Shown here one piece after another: positions 43,644-53,502 of a stretch of DNA of 64,000 bases. The first letter of the stretch is position 1. Every line of letters begins with the position of its first letter. The position numbers were made by a program, and so were the translations under genes. The stretch is taken from positions 1,426,001 to 1,490,000 of the forward strand of contig NZ_LT906465.1 of assembly GCF_900187185.1 (NCBI RefSeq), read 5' to 3'. The notes beneath the pieces are model-generated. The model saw nothing but the letters and a program-made list of their open reading frames with translations, was not told the DNA's origin and searched no databases. Source of the DNA: Chryseobacterium taklimakanense. GTDB lineage: Bacteria > Bacteroidota > Bacteroidia > Flavobacteriales > Weeksellaceae.

Positions 43644-45101
43644 ATGGATCAACAGGAAAAAGAGTTTACCTTTCGGGGAGGCCAAGGTCAGGTTGTAGAT
43701 CCTGAAACATTCAGGGATACCGTAAATACAATGGACCAGTCCGGAAAGCGGAAATGGGTTTTCCCAAGAAAACCGAAAGGCCGGTATACCAATTACAGAC
43801 TTTTGGTGAGCATATTTCTCTTGGCAGTATTTTTTATTCTTCCCTTTATCAAGATCAACGGAAATCCTTTTTTGTTATTAAATATCCTGGACAGGGAATT
43901 CTACATTTTTGGGCAGCCGTTTTATCCGCAGGATTTCTTTATCCTGGCACTGGGAGCTATAACATCCATCGTCTTCATCATTTTGTTTACAGTGGTTTTC
44001 GGAAGGATCTTTTGTGGCTGGATCTGCCCGCAGACTATTTTCATGGAGATGATCTTCAGAAAGATAGAATACGCCATCGAAGGTGACAGAAACAAGCAGA
44101 TAAGGCTAGACAATCAGCCGTGGGACGCAGAAAAGATTTGGAAACGAGGCCTTAAATGGACGATATTCCTCCTGGTTTCACTTATCATTACCCACTTTAT
44201 GTTTATGTATATTGTGGGTTACGAAGAAGTTTTCAGGATTATGAAGGAAGGACCTTTTGCCCATCCGTCAAACTTCCTGGTGATGATATTATTTACCGCT
44301 GCGTTTTACTTTGTTTTCGCATGGTTCAGGGAGCAGGTTTGCACGCTCGTTTGTCCTTACGGAAGGCTGCAGGGCGTACTCATCGATAAGCAGACCATCA
44401 ATGTCTATTACGATTTTAAACGCGGTGAAAACCGGGCAAAATGGAGAAAAGGAGAAGACAGAAGAGCTGCTGGAAAAGGCGACTGTATCGACTGTAACCA
44501 GTGTGTCGTGGTTTGTCCTACCGGAATAGACATCAGAAACGGACAGCAGCTGGAATGTGTGAACTGTACCGCATGTATAGATGTATGCGACGAAGTGATG
44601 GAAAAAGTTGGTCTGCCTAAAGGCCTCATACGTTACGCCACGGAAGACGAGATCGAGCAGGAAAGACCATTCAAGTTTACGGCGAAAATGAAGGCATATA
44701 CCGGAGTATTGACCGCCTTGGTTATTTTCCTTGGCTTTTTGCTTTACAACAGAGGTTCTATGGAAGCTAAATTCATAAAACCTGCAGGTTCCACATTCTT
44801 TGTGAAGGACGGAAAAATCACTAATATCTACAACTATACCATGCTCAACAAAACCAATGAGGACAAAATTGTAACGATCAAAGTTGTAGAGCCGGCACGC
44901 GGTACCATCACCTTCAGTGATACAGATAAAATCAAACTTAAAAAAGACCAGATTACAAAAGGTACAGTCAATGTAAGTTTCCCGGAAAAGGATATAAAAC
45001 TTTCAAAACAGAACGTTACCATAGGAGTTTACGATGAAAAAGGAAAACTTCTGGATTCGTTTGAAACTTATTTTGAAGGTCCGTTCAAACTTCAGTTTTA
45101 A
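43644..45101 (+). CDS. ccoG: cbb3 oxidase accessory protein CcoG
   Basis: A 485-residue polyferredoxin-type membrane protein needed for copper reduction during cbb3 assembly. It has about five helices, the ferredoxin-type clusters CIDCNQCVVVCPTGIDI (about 283-299) and CVNCTACIDVC (about 309-319), and a C-terminal Ig-like FixG domain. CGWICPQTI at about 128-136 is the membrane CxxxCP-type motif. Confidence 0.95.
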   Translation: MDQQEKEFTFRGGQGQVVDPETFRDTVNTMDQSGKRKWVFPRKPKGRYTNYRLLVSIFLLAVFFILPFIKINGNPFLLLNILDREFYIFGQPFYPQDFFILALGAITSIVFIILFTVVFGRIFCGWICPQTIFMEMIFRKIEYAIEGDRNKQIRLDNQPWDAEKIWKRGLKWTIFLLVSLIITHFMFMYIVGYEEVFRIMKEGPFAHPSNFLVMILFTAAFYFVFAWFREQVCTLVCPYGRLQGVLIDKQTINVYYDFKRGENRAKWRKGEDRRAAGKGDCIDCNQCVVVCPTGIDIRNGQQLECVNCTACIDVCDEVMEKVGLPKGLIRYATEDEIEQERPFKFTAKMKAYTGVLTALVIFLGFLLYNRGSMEAKFIKPAGSTFFVKDGKITNIYNYTMLNKTNEDKIVTIKVVEPARGTITFSDTDKIKLKKDQITKGTVNVSFPEKDIKLSKQNVTIGVYDEKGKLLDSFETYFEGPFKLQF

Positions 45102-45105
45102 AATT

Positions 45106-45561
45106 ATGTTTAAAAAATTCACTTGGGGGCACGGGGTTTTGGTAGCTCTCGGCGCCTTCATGATATTCATCCTCTCAATGATATTTATTTTTACGAGAGG
45201 GTGGCAGAATGCCGAGATGGTTTCAGACAATTATTATGAGGAGGAACTGCATTATCAGGCTGTGATTAATGCAAAAAATAATGCAGATGCACTGTCCCAG
45301 AAACCACTGTATTCACAATCAGCAACCGGGATCAGGATTGATTTTCCAAAAGATCTGAAAATTGATCATTCCACAGTCAATTTTCATCTATTCCGTACAG
45401 ATGATGCTAAACTTGATGTAGATAAGAAAGTGACTTTGGATGCCGATCACTCGATCAGCATTCCGAAAAACGTACTTTTTCCAGGTTCTTACACGTTAAA
45501 AATTCATTGGGAACAAAACAAAAAACCTTACCAGGTTGATTACGATATTATATGGAAATAG
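45106..45561 (+). CDS. FixH-family protein
   Basis: A 151-residue protein with one N-terminal membrane helix (about 9-30) and the block TRGWQNAEMVSDNYYEEELH that marks FixH/CcoH. I start it at the ATG at 45106, which follows the ccoG stop by 4 nt; a longer frame overlapping ccoG is not supported. Its end overlaps the next gene by 10 nt. Confidence 0.92.
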   Translation: MFKKFTWGHGVLVALGAFMIFILSMIFIFTRGWQNAEMVSDNYYEEELHYQAVINAKNNADALSQKPLYSQSATGIRIDFPKDLKIDHSTVNFHLFRTDDAKLDVDKKVTLDADHSISIPKNVLFPGSYTLKIHWEQNKKPYQVDYDIIWK

Positions 45562-46295
45562 CTCTCATCATCTCTGCAATTGGTCTGGGCTTCGCCTCCG
45601 GATTTCACTGTATCGGAATGTGCGGCCCTATCGCACTGTCGCTGGGTTTAACCAAAAGCCAGTCCATCAATTTTCATCTGCAAAACCTAACTTATAATTT
45701 CGGGCGTATTTTAACCTACGCGCTTCTCGGTGCTCTTGTCGGTATTGTAGGAGAAGGTTTCGAAATGGCAGGCGTACAAAAATATCTTACCATAGCCGTC
45801 GGTGCTTTGCTGATTGTTATGGCAATATTTTCTTTCGGGGGAAAAGATTTCGCCTCTCAAATTCCTTTAGTCTCTAAAATATTACTCAAAATAAAGATGT
45901 CTCTCGGCAAACTTTTGCAGAAGTCGGATTACAAATCGCGTTTTCTCACTGGTTTGCTAAACGGTTTTCTCCCTTGCGGAATGGTTTATATAGCGCTCAC
46001 CGCTTCACTTGCTGCCGGTGGAATCTGGCAAGGTGCGACTTTCATGGCGCTTTTCGGCCTTGGGACGCTTCCGTTTATGTTTGCCGTGGTTTTAGCTGGA
46101 AATATGATGACGCAAGCCTTGAGAATTAGAGTTTTAAAAATTATTCCTTTCCTGATGATCATTCTTGGCGGGCTTTTCATTGTAAGAGGACTTGAATTGG
46201 GAATTCCTTACCTTTCTCCGAAAGAAGAGGCCCTGAAGGTCATTCACAACGATTCGAAAGAACATCAAAACGGCAACCACTCTACCTGCCATTAA
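45552..46295 (+). CDS. TauE/SafE-family (DsbD-like) transporter with His/Cys tail
   Basis: A 247-residue membrane protein with six helices, the cysteine motif GFHCIGMCGP (about 17-26) and NGFLPCGMVY (about 136-145). This is the transporter that usually follows FixH in Bacteroidota cbb3 loci and is thought to handle copper. The C-terminal tail HNDSKEHQNGNHSTCH holds four His and one Cys in 16 residues and could bind metal; that reading is inference. Confidence 0.85.
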   Translation: MEIALIISAIGLGFASGFHCIGMCGPIALSLGLTKSQSINFHLQNLTYNFGRILTYALLGALVGIVGEGFEMAGVQKYLTIAVGALLIVMAIFSFGGKDFASQIPLVSKILLKIKMSLGKLLQKSDYKSRFLTGLLNGFLPCGMVYIALTASLAAGGIWQGATFMALFGLGTLPFMFAVVLAGNMMTQALRIRVLKIIPFLMIILGGLFIVRGLELGIPYLSPKEEALKVIHNDSKEHQNGNHSTCH

Positions 46296-46373
46296 TTACA
46301 TAATTCGATTTTTCTGTCATTTTAACTTTGGACTTAGATTTGAATCTAAAAGGTGACCTTAAAAATTTATAAA

Positions 46374-47171
46374 ATGACAAAAAAATTCGGGCTTTGGTTC
46401 GCTGCTTTTTTGGCACTTTTACTCCAAAGCTGCTCTGTAAATACCGAAACAACTTACTACAAAGATTCCGCAACCAGCATGGAATCGAATGTCCTGATGG
46501 ACCGCAGTACGCTTGGATTGTTGAGCATGATGGGTGATGCATCCGATGCGGTGAAAAAAACCGCTGGTGAAGACTTCAAGAACCTTACTACCGAGTGGAA
46601 GAGCCTCTACGACATCCAAAAAACAGGAAAAGTAGTAGTGAATCCCGACTCCGCGAAGGTTTTGAAAAAAGTGTTTATGAAGCTGAATAAATCGAACGGT
46701 GAACTGTTGGGCGTTTCGGTAAAATACGATAAACTGATGCCTCAAGAGGTGATGAGCCTTTTTGCACAAAACAGCCATCTGAAAAAAATGCCTTTACAGG
46801 ATTTTGCCAAATGGAACGGGAATAAATTGACAATTGACACCGAAAAACTCAATGTGGCAGAAGCTTTACAGGAAATACAGAAAGTAAAACCTGATGGCAA
46901 AAGTGAAAAGCCAAAAACCAAGCAGGACTCTATAGAAGCCTACGGAAGACAGATGGCATCCGGAATGGTCGGGATGATGAAGATGGTTAATGTGAATATT
47001 ACCAATACGCTGAAATTCCAAAAACCAATCAAATCGATTGAAGGAAAGCACGATTTCGTGGAACAGGTGGACAAAAACACGGTAAAAATCAACGTGCGTA
47101 CCGCAGATTTGTGGGATGAGGGCAAAAAGCTGAAAAATAAGGATAAGCAAATCATCATTACTACAGAATAG
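46374..47171 (+). CDS. lipoprotein of unknown function
   Basis: A 265-residue protein with a lipoprotein signal (Cys about 20 in LLLQSCSVN). The mature part has no obvious motif; a helical middle (DASDAVKKTAGEDFKNLTTE) and a Lys-rich segment precede a hydrophobic-poor end. I start at the ATG at 46374, which places the signal peptide correctly; a GTG frame 21 nt upstream exists. I do not recognise a family. Transcription probably continues from the cbb3 accessory genes or from its own start. Confidence 0.75.
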   Translation: MTKKFGLWFAAFLALLLQSCSVNTETTYYKDSATSMESNVLMDRSTLGLLSMMGDASDAVKKTAGEDFKNLTTEWKSLYDIQKTGKVVVNPDSAKVLKKVFMKLNKSNGELLGVSVKYDKLMPQEVMSLFAQNSHLKKMPLQDFAKWNGNKLTIDTEKLNVAEALQEIQKVKPDGKSEKPKTKQDSIEAYGRQMASGMVGMMKMVNVNITNTLKFQKPIKSIEGKHDFVEQVDKNTVKINVRTADLWDEGKKLKNKDKQIIITTE

Positions 47172-47261
47172 AAAAAGATACTGACACAGACCTGATGATG
47201 CCGGCTGATAATAATCTAACGAAAAACTCTTTCCACAAAGTGGTCGAGAAAAAACGCAAAA

Positions 47262-47291
47262 AAGCCGTTTTCACTGGTCGTGAAACGGCTT
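47262..47291. terminator. bidirectional terminator between lipoprotein and serS
   Basis: AAGCCGTTT and AAACGGCTT form a stem around a CAC/GTG-extended loop, with A-rich sequence on one side and T-rich sequence on the other, between two convergent genes. Confidence 0.8.
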
Positions 47292-47317
47292 CTTTTATTT
47301 TAGACCTAAAGATACTT

Positions 47318-48589
47318 TTAATTAATCAAATCAAATCTCGCATACTCAGCGATTTTTCCGGGAATTCGGATTCCTTCTTCGGTTTGATTGTTTTCCAGTA
47401 GCGCAGCCATGATTCTCGGTAAGGCCATTGCAGAACCGTTTAGGGTGTGTACCAACTGGGCTTTCCCTTCACCGCCTTTATATCTGCACTTCAAACGGTT
47501 GGCCTGGAAAGTTTCAAAGTTGGAAACTGAACTTACTTCAAGCCATTTTTCCTGCGCCGCGCTCCAAACTTCAAAGTCATAAGTCATCGCAGACGTGAAA
47601 CCCATATCTCCACCGCAAAGTCTTAAAATCCTGAAAGGCAGTTCCAAGTCTGTCAAGATTCCTTTTACATGTTCCACCATTTCTTCCAGAGCTGCGTAGG
47701 AATTATCAGGATGTTCAATCCTTACAATTTCTACTTTTTCGAACTGGTGCAGACGGTTCAAACCGCGGACGTGAGCGCCGTAACTTCCCGCCTCTCTCCT
47801 GTAACACTGTGAAAATGCAGTATTTTTTACAGGCAAATCTTTTTCATCCAAAATGACATCACGGTAAATATTCGTTACCGGAACTTCTGCTGTAGGTATC
47901 AGGTAAAGATCATCTAATCCGACGTGGTACATCTGCCCTTCCTTATCCGGAAGCTGGCCGGTGCCGTAACCGGAAGCCTCATTCACCACGTGTGGCGGAT
48001 TCACTTCCATATAGCCGGCATCAACATTCTTATCCAGAAAATACTGAACCAGCGCTCTCTGCAGCCGCGCTCCTTTTCCTAAATAAACCGGGAAGCCGGC
48101 GCCAGCGATTTTCACGCCCAGTTCAAAATCAATTAAATTATATTTTTTTGCGAGTTCCCAATGTGGAATTGCACCTTCGCCAAGGCCTTCTACATCGGTG
48201 GACTGGTACACGATTTCGTTATCATCCGCAGAAACTCCAGCCTTTACCAAATGGAAAGGCACGTTTGGAATTTGATAAAGAATATTTTGAAGATTGGTCT
48301 CAATCTCATCCAGCTGCTGTTTCAGCGTTTGGGAATTTTCTTTGAATTCTGCGGTTTTTGTTTTTGCAGCGTCGGCTTCTTCCTTTTTCCCCTCCTTCAT
48401 TAAAAGCCCGATTTCCTTGGATATTTTGTTCATCTGAGATAGGTTCTCATCCAGCTCAAACTGTATTTTTTTTCTTACATCATCCGCAGCAATGGCTTCA
48501 TCAACCAAATTGACCGGCTTGAAATTTCTTTTGTTTAATCCTTCTAAAACACGATCTTTATTCTCGCGCAAAAAGTTTACCTGTAACAT
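47318..48589 (-). CDS. serS: seryl-tRNA synthetase
   Basis: Class II synthetase for tRNA-Ser. The N-terminal coiled-coil arm (about 30-100) is followed by motif 2 (FSQCYRREAGSYGAHVRGL, about 262-280) and motif 3 (LNGSAMALPRIMAALLENNQ, about 378-397). The 423-residue length is normal. A TAAATTTG element at 48646-48653 on the minus strand could be its promoter. Confidence 0.97.
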   Translation of the reverse strand: MLQVNFLRENKDRVLEGLNKRNFKPVNLVDEAIAADDVRKKIQFELDENLSQMNKISKEIGLLMKEGKKEEADAAKTKTAEFKENSQTLKQQLDEIETNLQNILYQIPNVPFHLVKAGVSADDNEIVYQSTDVEGLGEGAIPHWELAKKYNLIDFELGVKIAGAGFPVYLGKGARLQRALVQYFLDKNVDAGYMEVNPPHVVNEASGYGTGQLPDKEGQMYHVGLDDLYLIPTAEVPVTNIYRDVILDEKDLPVKNTAFSQCYRREAGSYGAHVRGLNRLHQFEKVEIVRIEHPDNSYAALEEMVEHVKGILTDLELPFRILRLCGGDMGFTSAMTYDFEVWSAAQEKWLEVSSVSNFETFQANRLKCRYKGGEGKAQLVHTLNGSAMALPRIMAALLENNQTEEGIRIPGKIAEYARFDLIN

Positions 48590-48658
48590 TGTAATGGTTT
48601 TGAAATAGTTGAAAATACGGACGGCTGCCCGATTTTTTAAGAATACAAATTTACGAAT

Positions 48659-49150
48659 TTATTTCACGATTGTAATGATGTTGGGCTGGCCTTCAACCTT
48701 CTGGAATATCTTGACATTATTATAAATGACAGAATTTATCTGGAAAACTTGCGGCGTATTATCGTAAAAAATTTCCATCCGGTCTTCCTCAACAGTAGCG
48801 GAATCAGAAGTTTTATACTGCACCGCGATATCGGATCTATAAATTTGGTGTGCATCAGTAGAATTTGGTTGAAGAATACGGTTTGCGCCGGCGATATATT
48901 CTAGAAATTTAGTACCGTCCCCATCTGTTTTGGAGTTCGCAGAAACCGAAACACGGTCACGGTCTGCAGCCAAATCCTTCAGTTCTACACTGTAAAACGA
49001 TTCTGTATTTTTGTTGTTCAAAAGATCTGTTCCCGCAGAATTTTTAATGTAAATATGCAGAATCTGATCTATTTTTTGCAGCTCATCCACGCTTTCTCCG
49101 CGGCAGGAGAAAACAAAAATCAGAAGCCCTAAAAGTTTCAGAAATTTCAT
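48659..49150 (-). CDS. putative lipoprotein, hypothetical
   Basis: A 163-residue protein starting with KFLKLLGLLIFVFSCRGES, a lipoprotein signal with Cys at about 16. The mature part is mixed beta with no recognisable motif. It lies between serS and asnB on the same strand, 17 nt after asnB; the position does not suggest a role. Confidence 0.7.
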   Translation of the reverse strand: MKFLKLLGLLIFVFSCRGESVDELQKIDQILHIYIKNSAGTDLLNNKNTESFYSVELKDLAADRDRVSVSANSKTDGDGTKFLEYIAGANRILQPNSTDAHQIYRSDIAVQYKTSDSATVEEDRMEIFYDNTPQVFQINSVIYNNVKIFQKVEGQPNIITIVK

Positions 49151-49167
49151 TTCGTAAAGATAAATAT

Positions 49168-51027
49168 TTAATCAAAATAGGTTTGCTGCCAGACTTCAAA
49201 AGTTACCAGCTGCCAAATCTTGTTTAAATCTTCGGGTTTGTGGATACTATTTTGCCATTTTTCGATGGTGCTGTTGTTGAGGATATTCCTCTTTTTTAAG
49301 CTTTCGAGATGTTCTTTTATAAAATTCCTTAAACGCTGATCTTCCTGATACCACTGGAAAAACGGAAATGTAAACCCTTTTTTCTTCATTACTAAAACCT
49401 GCGCCGGCACATATTTTTCGGCAATTTTCCGAAGAAGCGGTTTATTGATTTTACCATTAAATCGGATTTCTTCAGGGATTTGAGCAACATATTCAATCAA
49501 ATCATTGCTCAGATACGGATAACGGAACTCTACACTGTTTTTCATTGCGCTCAAATCGTCCCGGTAAGCATGATGAGACGCCAACGACCTGTACATATCT
49601 TCCAGAAAATAACTTTGATAGGTGGTATCAATTTTTGCTGAACCGATTTCCGGTGGTTTATGTAAAAAAAGTTCTTCGATTTCAAAAGGCTTCATTCCAC
49701 CCTGCCCATTTCTGAAAAAATCCTGTGAATTTTTAAGGGAAAGGTAATTTTTTATTTTTTTGGTTTTGTGGGAGTTTCCTTTTATAAAATGTCTAAGAAA
49801 CCTAAACCGCCTAATTTTCGTCCAGGTTTTAAATTTCATTAAATGCATATATCCCCCGAAAAGTTCATCGGCGCCGTTGCCTGAAAAAACTACTTTATAA
49901 CCGTTCTTTTTGCAGAACTCAGTCGCATTAAGAAGTGATTCTATCGCTAGGTACGGTTCTTCAAAGTGCGCTATATTTTCTTTGAGATTTTTAATAATGT
50001 CATCAGCATCTATGTGTTCAACAAAATGCTTTATTCCGTTTTCTTTAGCAGTTAGTTCAGCATTTGAAACTTCATCATTTGCATTATGGTATGAAAGGGT
50101 AAAAGCTTTTAAAGAATCCTGATTTTGCTTTGCCAGAATGGTAACTAATGTGGAATCAATCCCGCCACTCATCATAGATATTACCGGAACATCCGCGAAA
50201 AGTTGTTGCCGGACATTCTTTTTTATTAGTTTTTCAACATTTTCAATAGCTACTTTTTCAGTAATAGTAGACTTTGTTTTTACAGGAATCTGATAGTATT
50301 TGTCAAACCTAAATTTTTCGGTATCCAAATCATAAACTGTAAACGTTCCCGGTTCCACGGAATAGATTTGCGTAAAGCATGTCTGCGGGCTTATGGTTGT
50401 TTGATATATAAAGTTGCTCTGAACGCCTTCCCAGTTGATTTCCGGTTTAATTTTTCCGCTTTTTAAAAGAGATTTAATTTCTGATGCCCAGAACAGTCCG
50501 TGTGCATTTCGAAAGTAAAAAAGTGGCTTTAGACCGACACGATCTCTGGCAAAAATTATTTTGTTATTGCTTTTGTCAAAGAGGCAGAAGCTGAACATAC
50601 CGTCCAGTTTTTCAATAACATCTGTTCCCCAAACTTCATAACCTTTCAAAATCACTTCTGTATCTGAGTTACTGAAAAAATCTACTCCTAAGACTTCAAG
50701 TTCAGCCCTTATTTCCTTGAAATTATAGATTTCACCATTGAAGGTAATTACATTTTCGTTTTCAGAAATCATAGGCTGATGGCCTTTTTCTGAAAGTTCA
50801 ATAATGCTGAGCCTGCGAAATCCGAATGCCAAAGATGACTGTGCATTAGCCGCTAATGGGGTTTGAGTCGCTTTTATTTCAGGCATGCTTTCTTCTCCGG
50901 CGAAGGATCTTCCGTCAAAGAAATAACCTTCATCATCAGGACCGCGGTGCTTTATAGCCTGGTTCATCTTCAAAATTATTTCTGAAGGCAGTATTTCTTT
51001 TGAATGAAAACCACAAAATCCGCACAT
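49168..51027 (-). CDS. asnB: asparagine synthase (glutamine-hydrolysing)
   Basis: A 619-residue protein with an N-terminal glutaminase domain whose nucleophile is Cys2 (MCGFCGFHSKE) and a synthetase domain with the PP-loop MMSGGIDSTLV (about 284-294) and VFSGNGADELFGGY (about 385-398). In glycan clusters such proteins often amidate a sugar or a sugar precursor rather than make free asparagine. It is followed upstream by a flippase and a glycosyltransferase, with 2 nt and 4 nt junctions, so the glycan role is likely. Confidence 0.92.
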   Translation of the reverse strand: MCGFCGFHSKEILPSEIILKMNQAIKHRGPDDEGYFFDGRSFAGEESMPEIKATQTPLAANAQSSLAFGFRRLSIIELSEKGHQPMISENENVITFNGEIYNFKEIRAELEVLGVDFFSNSDTEVILKGYEVWGTDVIEKLDGMFSFCLFDKSNNKIIFARDRVGLKPLFYFRNAHGLFWASEIKSLLKSGKIKPEINWEGVQSNFIYQTTISPQTCFTQIYSVEPGTFTVYDLDTEKFRFDKYYQIPVKTKSTITEKVAIENVEKLIKKNVRQQLFADVPVISMMSGGIDSTLVTILAKQNQDSLKAFTLSYHNANDEVSNAELTAKENGIKHFVEHIDADDIIKNLKENIAHFEEPYLAIESLLNATEFCKKNGYKVVFSGNGADELFGGYMHLMKFKTWTKIRRFRFLRHFIKGNSHKTKKIKNYLSLKNSQDFFRNGQGGMKPFEIEELFLHKPPEIGSAKIDTTYQSYFLEDMYRSLASHHAYRDDLSAMKNSVEFRYPYLSNDLIEYVAQIPEEIRFNGKINKPLLRKIAEKYVPAQVLVMKKKGFTFPFFQWYQEDQRLRNFIKEHLESLKKRNILNNSTIEKWQNSIHKPEDLNKIWQLVTFEVWQQTYFD

Positions 51028-51029
51028 AA

Positions 51030-52298
51030 TTATTTTTTAAATAATTTTTGGTTCACCATATTCAGCAGCTGCTGAAATTCGCTTTGCGTAAAAAAAAGAT
51101 CACTCCCTTTAAATGAAGCATTTTGATAAAATTTCCAAAAAAGTAAAAGCGAGGACACCGAATAAGACAGTGAAGTTACGATTCCTGCTCCGATCAACCC
51201 CCATTTGGGAATTGCGTAAAGCCCACAAAACACTGTAACTACCAGGCCAACAGCCGATTTTATATTTAAAATTTTCAGTTGATGTGTCGCTGCAAAATAA
51301 TAACCGATAATGTCACTCACTGCAATCATCAAGATACCCGGCGACAGCACTACGATCACGTTTTTTACCTCATGAAAACTTTCTCCAAAAATAAGCATAT
51401 AGATTTTTGTGGGGATGCTTAGTATCAGCGCTAAGAGTAGGACTGTAGCGAGAAAACAAAGTTTCACTGAAAATTTGGTTTTTGCAACCGAATCATGATG
51501 ATCGGCATTATTGACAACATCTGAGTACAATACGAGAGCGAGGCTTCGGCTGACAGTCCAAACCGATTCTGAAAATGCAGCACTAACTGAAAAAACTCCA
51601 ACACTTGCGACGCCTCTGAAAATCTCTAAAAAATAAAAAGACAGCCTGTAGTTAAGAAACTGTAGAAATGCACTAAGCTGCGTTTTCCAGCCATAGCTGA
51701 AAAGTTTTTTTACCGTAGATTGAGACAGATTCAGACGGGTGAATTTGATTTCCCGCCAAATAATCGCAAACATTATCAGCACCAGAACTAAATAACTGAA
51801 AATCTGAGCCTTGAAGTAAGTTTCCACAGATTCCCATTTAAAAACAAGAACCATTATACCAATTACCAAGAAATGAAGAATGTTCTGCATTGCCGAATAT
51901 GCATTATATCTTTCAAGCTTCTTTTGACCGAGAAAAAGACTGATATTTGCTGTAAAAAGTGCAATGAGCACAGAAAGAATAATGAGATAGTGCAGATATT
52001 CCCTGCTGTGTTCATTAAAAAGCATAAATAAAGGCAGTGAAATTCCGCACACAACCGCCCATATATAAGCATAAGTGAGAATTTCACCCGGGGCAAGCTT
52101 TGCTGCAAAATAAGAGATACTGCTGCCAACGATGATATTGGTAAAAAAACCGATAACAGCCAAATCCGCGACTACAAGGGCAATAACTCCCCGACCTTCA
52201 GCGCCCCAAAAGTTGGTGGAAAAAATGATGATTCCGAAATTGAGCAGCATGATCAGTAACCTCGAAGCAAATGTCTGAAAAATAGATTTTGTCTTCAT
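51030..52298 (-). CDS. polysaccharide flippase (Wzx-like)
   Basis: A 422-residue membrane protein with 12 predicted helices, an N-terminal RLLIMLLNFGIIIFSTNFWG and the loop GAEGRGVIALVVAD typical of the oligosaccharide flippase family. It would move lipid-linked units across the inner membrane. It lies between asnB (2 nt downstream) and a GT4 gene (4-nt ATGA overlap), all in one operon. Confidence 0.9.
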   Translation of the reverse strand: MKTKSIFQTFASRLLIMLLNFGIIIFSTNFWGAEGRGVIALVVADLAVIGFFTNIIVGSSISYFAAKLAPGEILTYAYIWAVVCGISLPLFMLFNEHSREYLHYLIILSVLIALFTANISLFLGQKKLERYNAYSAMQNILHFLVIGIMVLVFKWESVETYFKAQIFSYLVLVLIMFAIIWREIKFTRLNLSQSTVKKLFSYGWKTQLSAFLQFLNYRLSFYFLEIFRGVASVGVFSVSAAFSESVWTVSRSLALVLYSDVVNNADHHDSVAKTKFSVKLCFLATVLLLALILSIPTKIYMLIFGESFHEVKNVIVVLSPGILMIAVSDIIGYYFAATHQLKILNIKSAVGLVVTVFCGLYAIPKWGLIGAGIVTSLSYSVSSLLLFWKFYQNASFKGSDLFFTQSEFQQLLNMVNQKLFKK

Positions 52299-53425
52299 CT
52301 GCTCATTTTTATAAAATCAACAAAATCCTGACTTATTGCCTCCCAGTTGCATTTTTTCTCGAAATGTCTTCTGGCGTTCAGTGCTTGTTTCTGATAAAGT
52401 TCTGGATTTTCAATATAGTTAATAATGTATCTGCAAATTTTAGAGCTATCTTTAGGATTTACCAGATAACCAAAACCGGAAATGTTAATATGGTCTTTTA
52501 TAGCTTTTAATCTGGAATAAATCACCGGTTTAGCCGAAGACATATAATAAAAGAGCTTTATGGGCAGTGAATGATGGTTTTCAAAATTCAGTTCCCGCAA
52601 ATCAAAACAGAGATGAGCTTCAGAGAAAGACTGGGTGAAGTTTCTGAAATCAACTGGTTCTGATATTTTTATATCCTTTACAGAAGAACTTTTTATTAAC
52701 TTTTTAAAATAAACTTCATCCTCACTGCTGATGGGTTTTCCAATAATTAAAGCTGAAACTTGCAGTTCTGGTCGTATTTTATGCAGTTCATTTAAAACTC
52801 TGAAAAAATTGCCAATCCCCTTTTCTTTGCTTAGTTGTCCAGTGTACGCCAAACATATTTTATCTTTTTGCAAGGGCACAAATGATTCGTGAGTATAATT
52901 TTTTGAAGGGTAATAAGGAAGAATAATCTGTTTTTTATACCAGAATAAATAGGAAAGCGGGAATCTTTTGGTTTTCTCCCCGAAAACAAACCTGTCCGAG
53001 AGAAATCCTGCGTAAATTTGAATTAAAGTGTAAAATAAAGTATAGAAAGGCCTTAGCAAGAAATTATGCTTACTGAGCATCGAGTTTGAAGGATACCATT
53101 CCGTAATATCATAGACGATATTCACCTTACTTTTCTTTTTGTAATTACTTGCAGCAACAACCGCAAGGGGTTCGGAACAGATAATGGTGTGAGGGTGGAA
53201 ATTTTGGCAAATTTCCTCTAAGAAACGCCTTTTTTCTTCGATAGATTTGTCAATAATGGTACAAGCTTCAATCGTAATTCCATCGATTTCTCCCTGAAAA
53301 TCTGAACATAAACTGCAAATCTTTACCGTGAAACCTTTACCGACAAGCTCTTTGGCCAGATGATAGAAAATCCGGTCATCGTCGTAATGGTGCGAAGTGG
53401 TAAGAAACAGTATCTTTTTGTTCAT
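52295..53425 (-). CDS. family 4 glycosyltransferase
   Basis: A 376-residue GT-B enzyme. The C-terminal domain shows LAYTGQLSKEKGIGNFFRVL (about 194-213) and the EX7E-like region before SAKPVIYSRLKAIKDHI. No signal or helix is present. Its stop overlaps the flippase start. The sugar is unknown. Confidence 0.88.
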   Translation of the reverse strand: MNKKILFLTTSHHYDDDRIFYHLAKELVGKGFTVKICSLCSDFQGEIDGITIEACTIIDKSIEEKRRFLEEICQNFHPHTIICSEPLAVVAASNYKKKSKVNIVYDITEWYPSNSMLSKHNFLLRPFYTLFYTLIQIYAGFLSDRFVFGEKTKRFPLSYLFWYKKQIILPYYPSKNYTHESFVPLQKDKICLAYTGQLSKEKGIGNFFRVLNELHKIRPELQVSALIIGKPISSEDEVYFKKLIKSSSVKDIKISEPVDFRNFTQSFSEAHLCFDLRELNFENHHSLPIKLFYYMSSAKPVIYSRLKAIKDHINISGFGYLVNPKDSSKICRYIINYIENPELYQKQALNARRHFEKKCNWEAISQDFVDFIKMSR

Positions 53426-53502
53426 TCATACAAATATAGCGCAGATAAGCCAAAAAGAATGTTTGCTAATTAATTGAAAAGGAGGTTTCGTGTATTTTAA
53501 AA

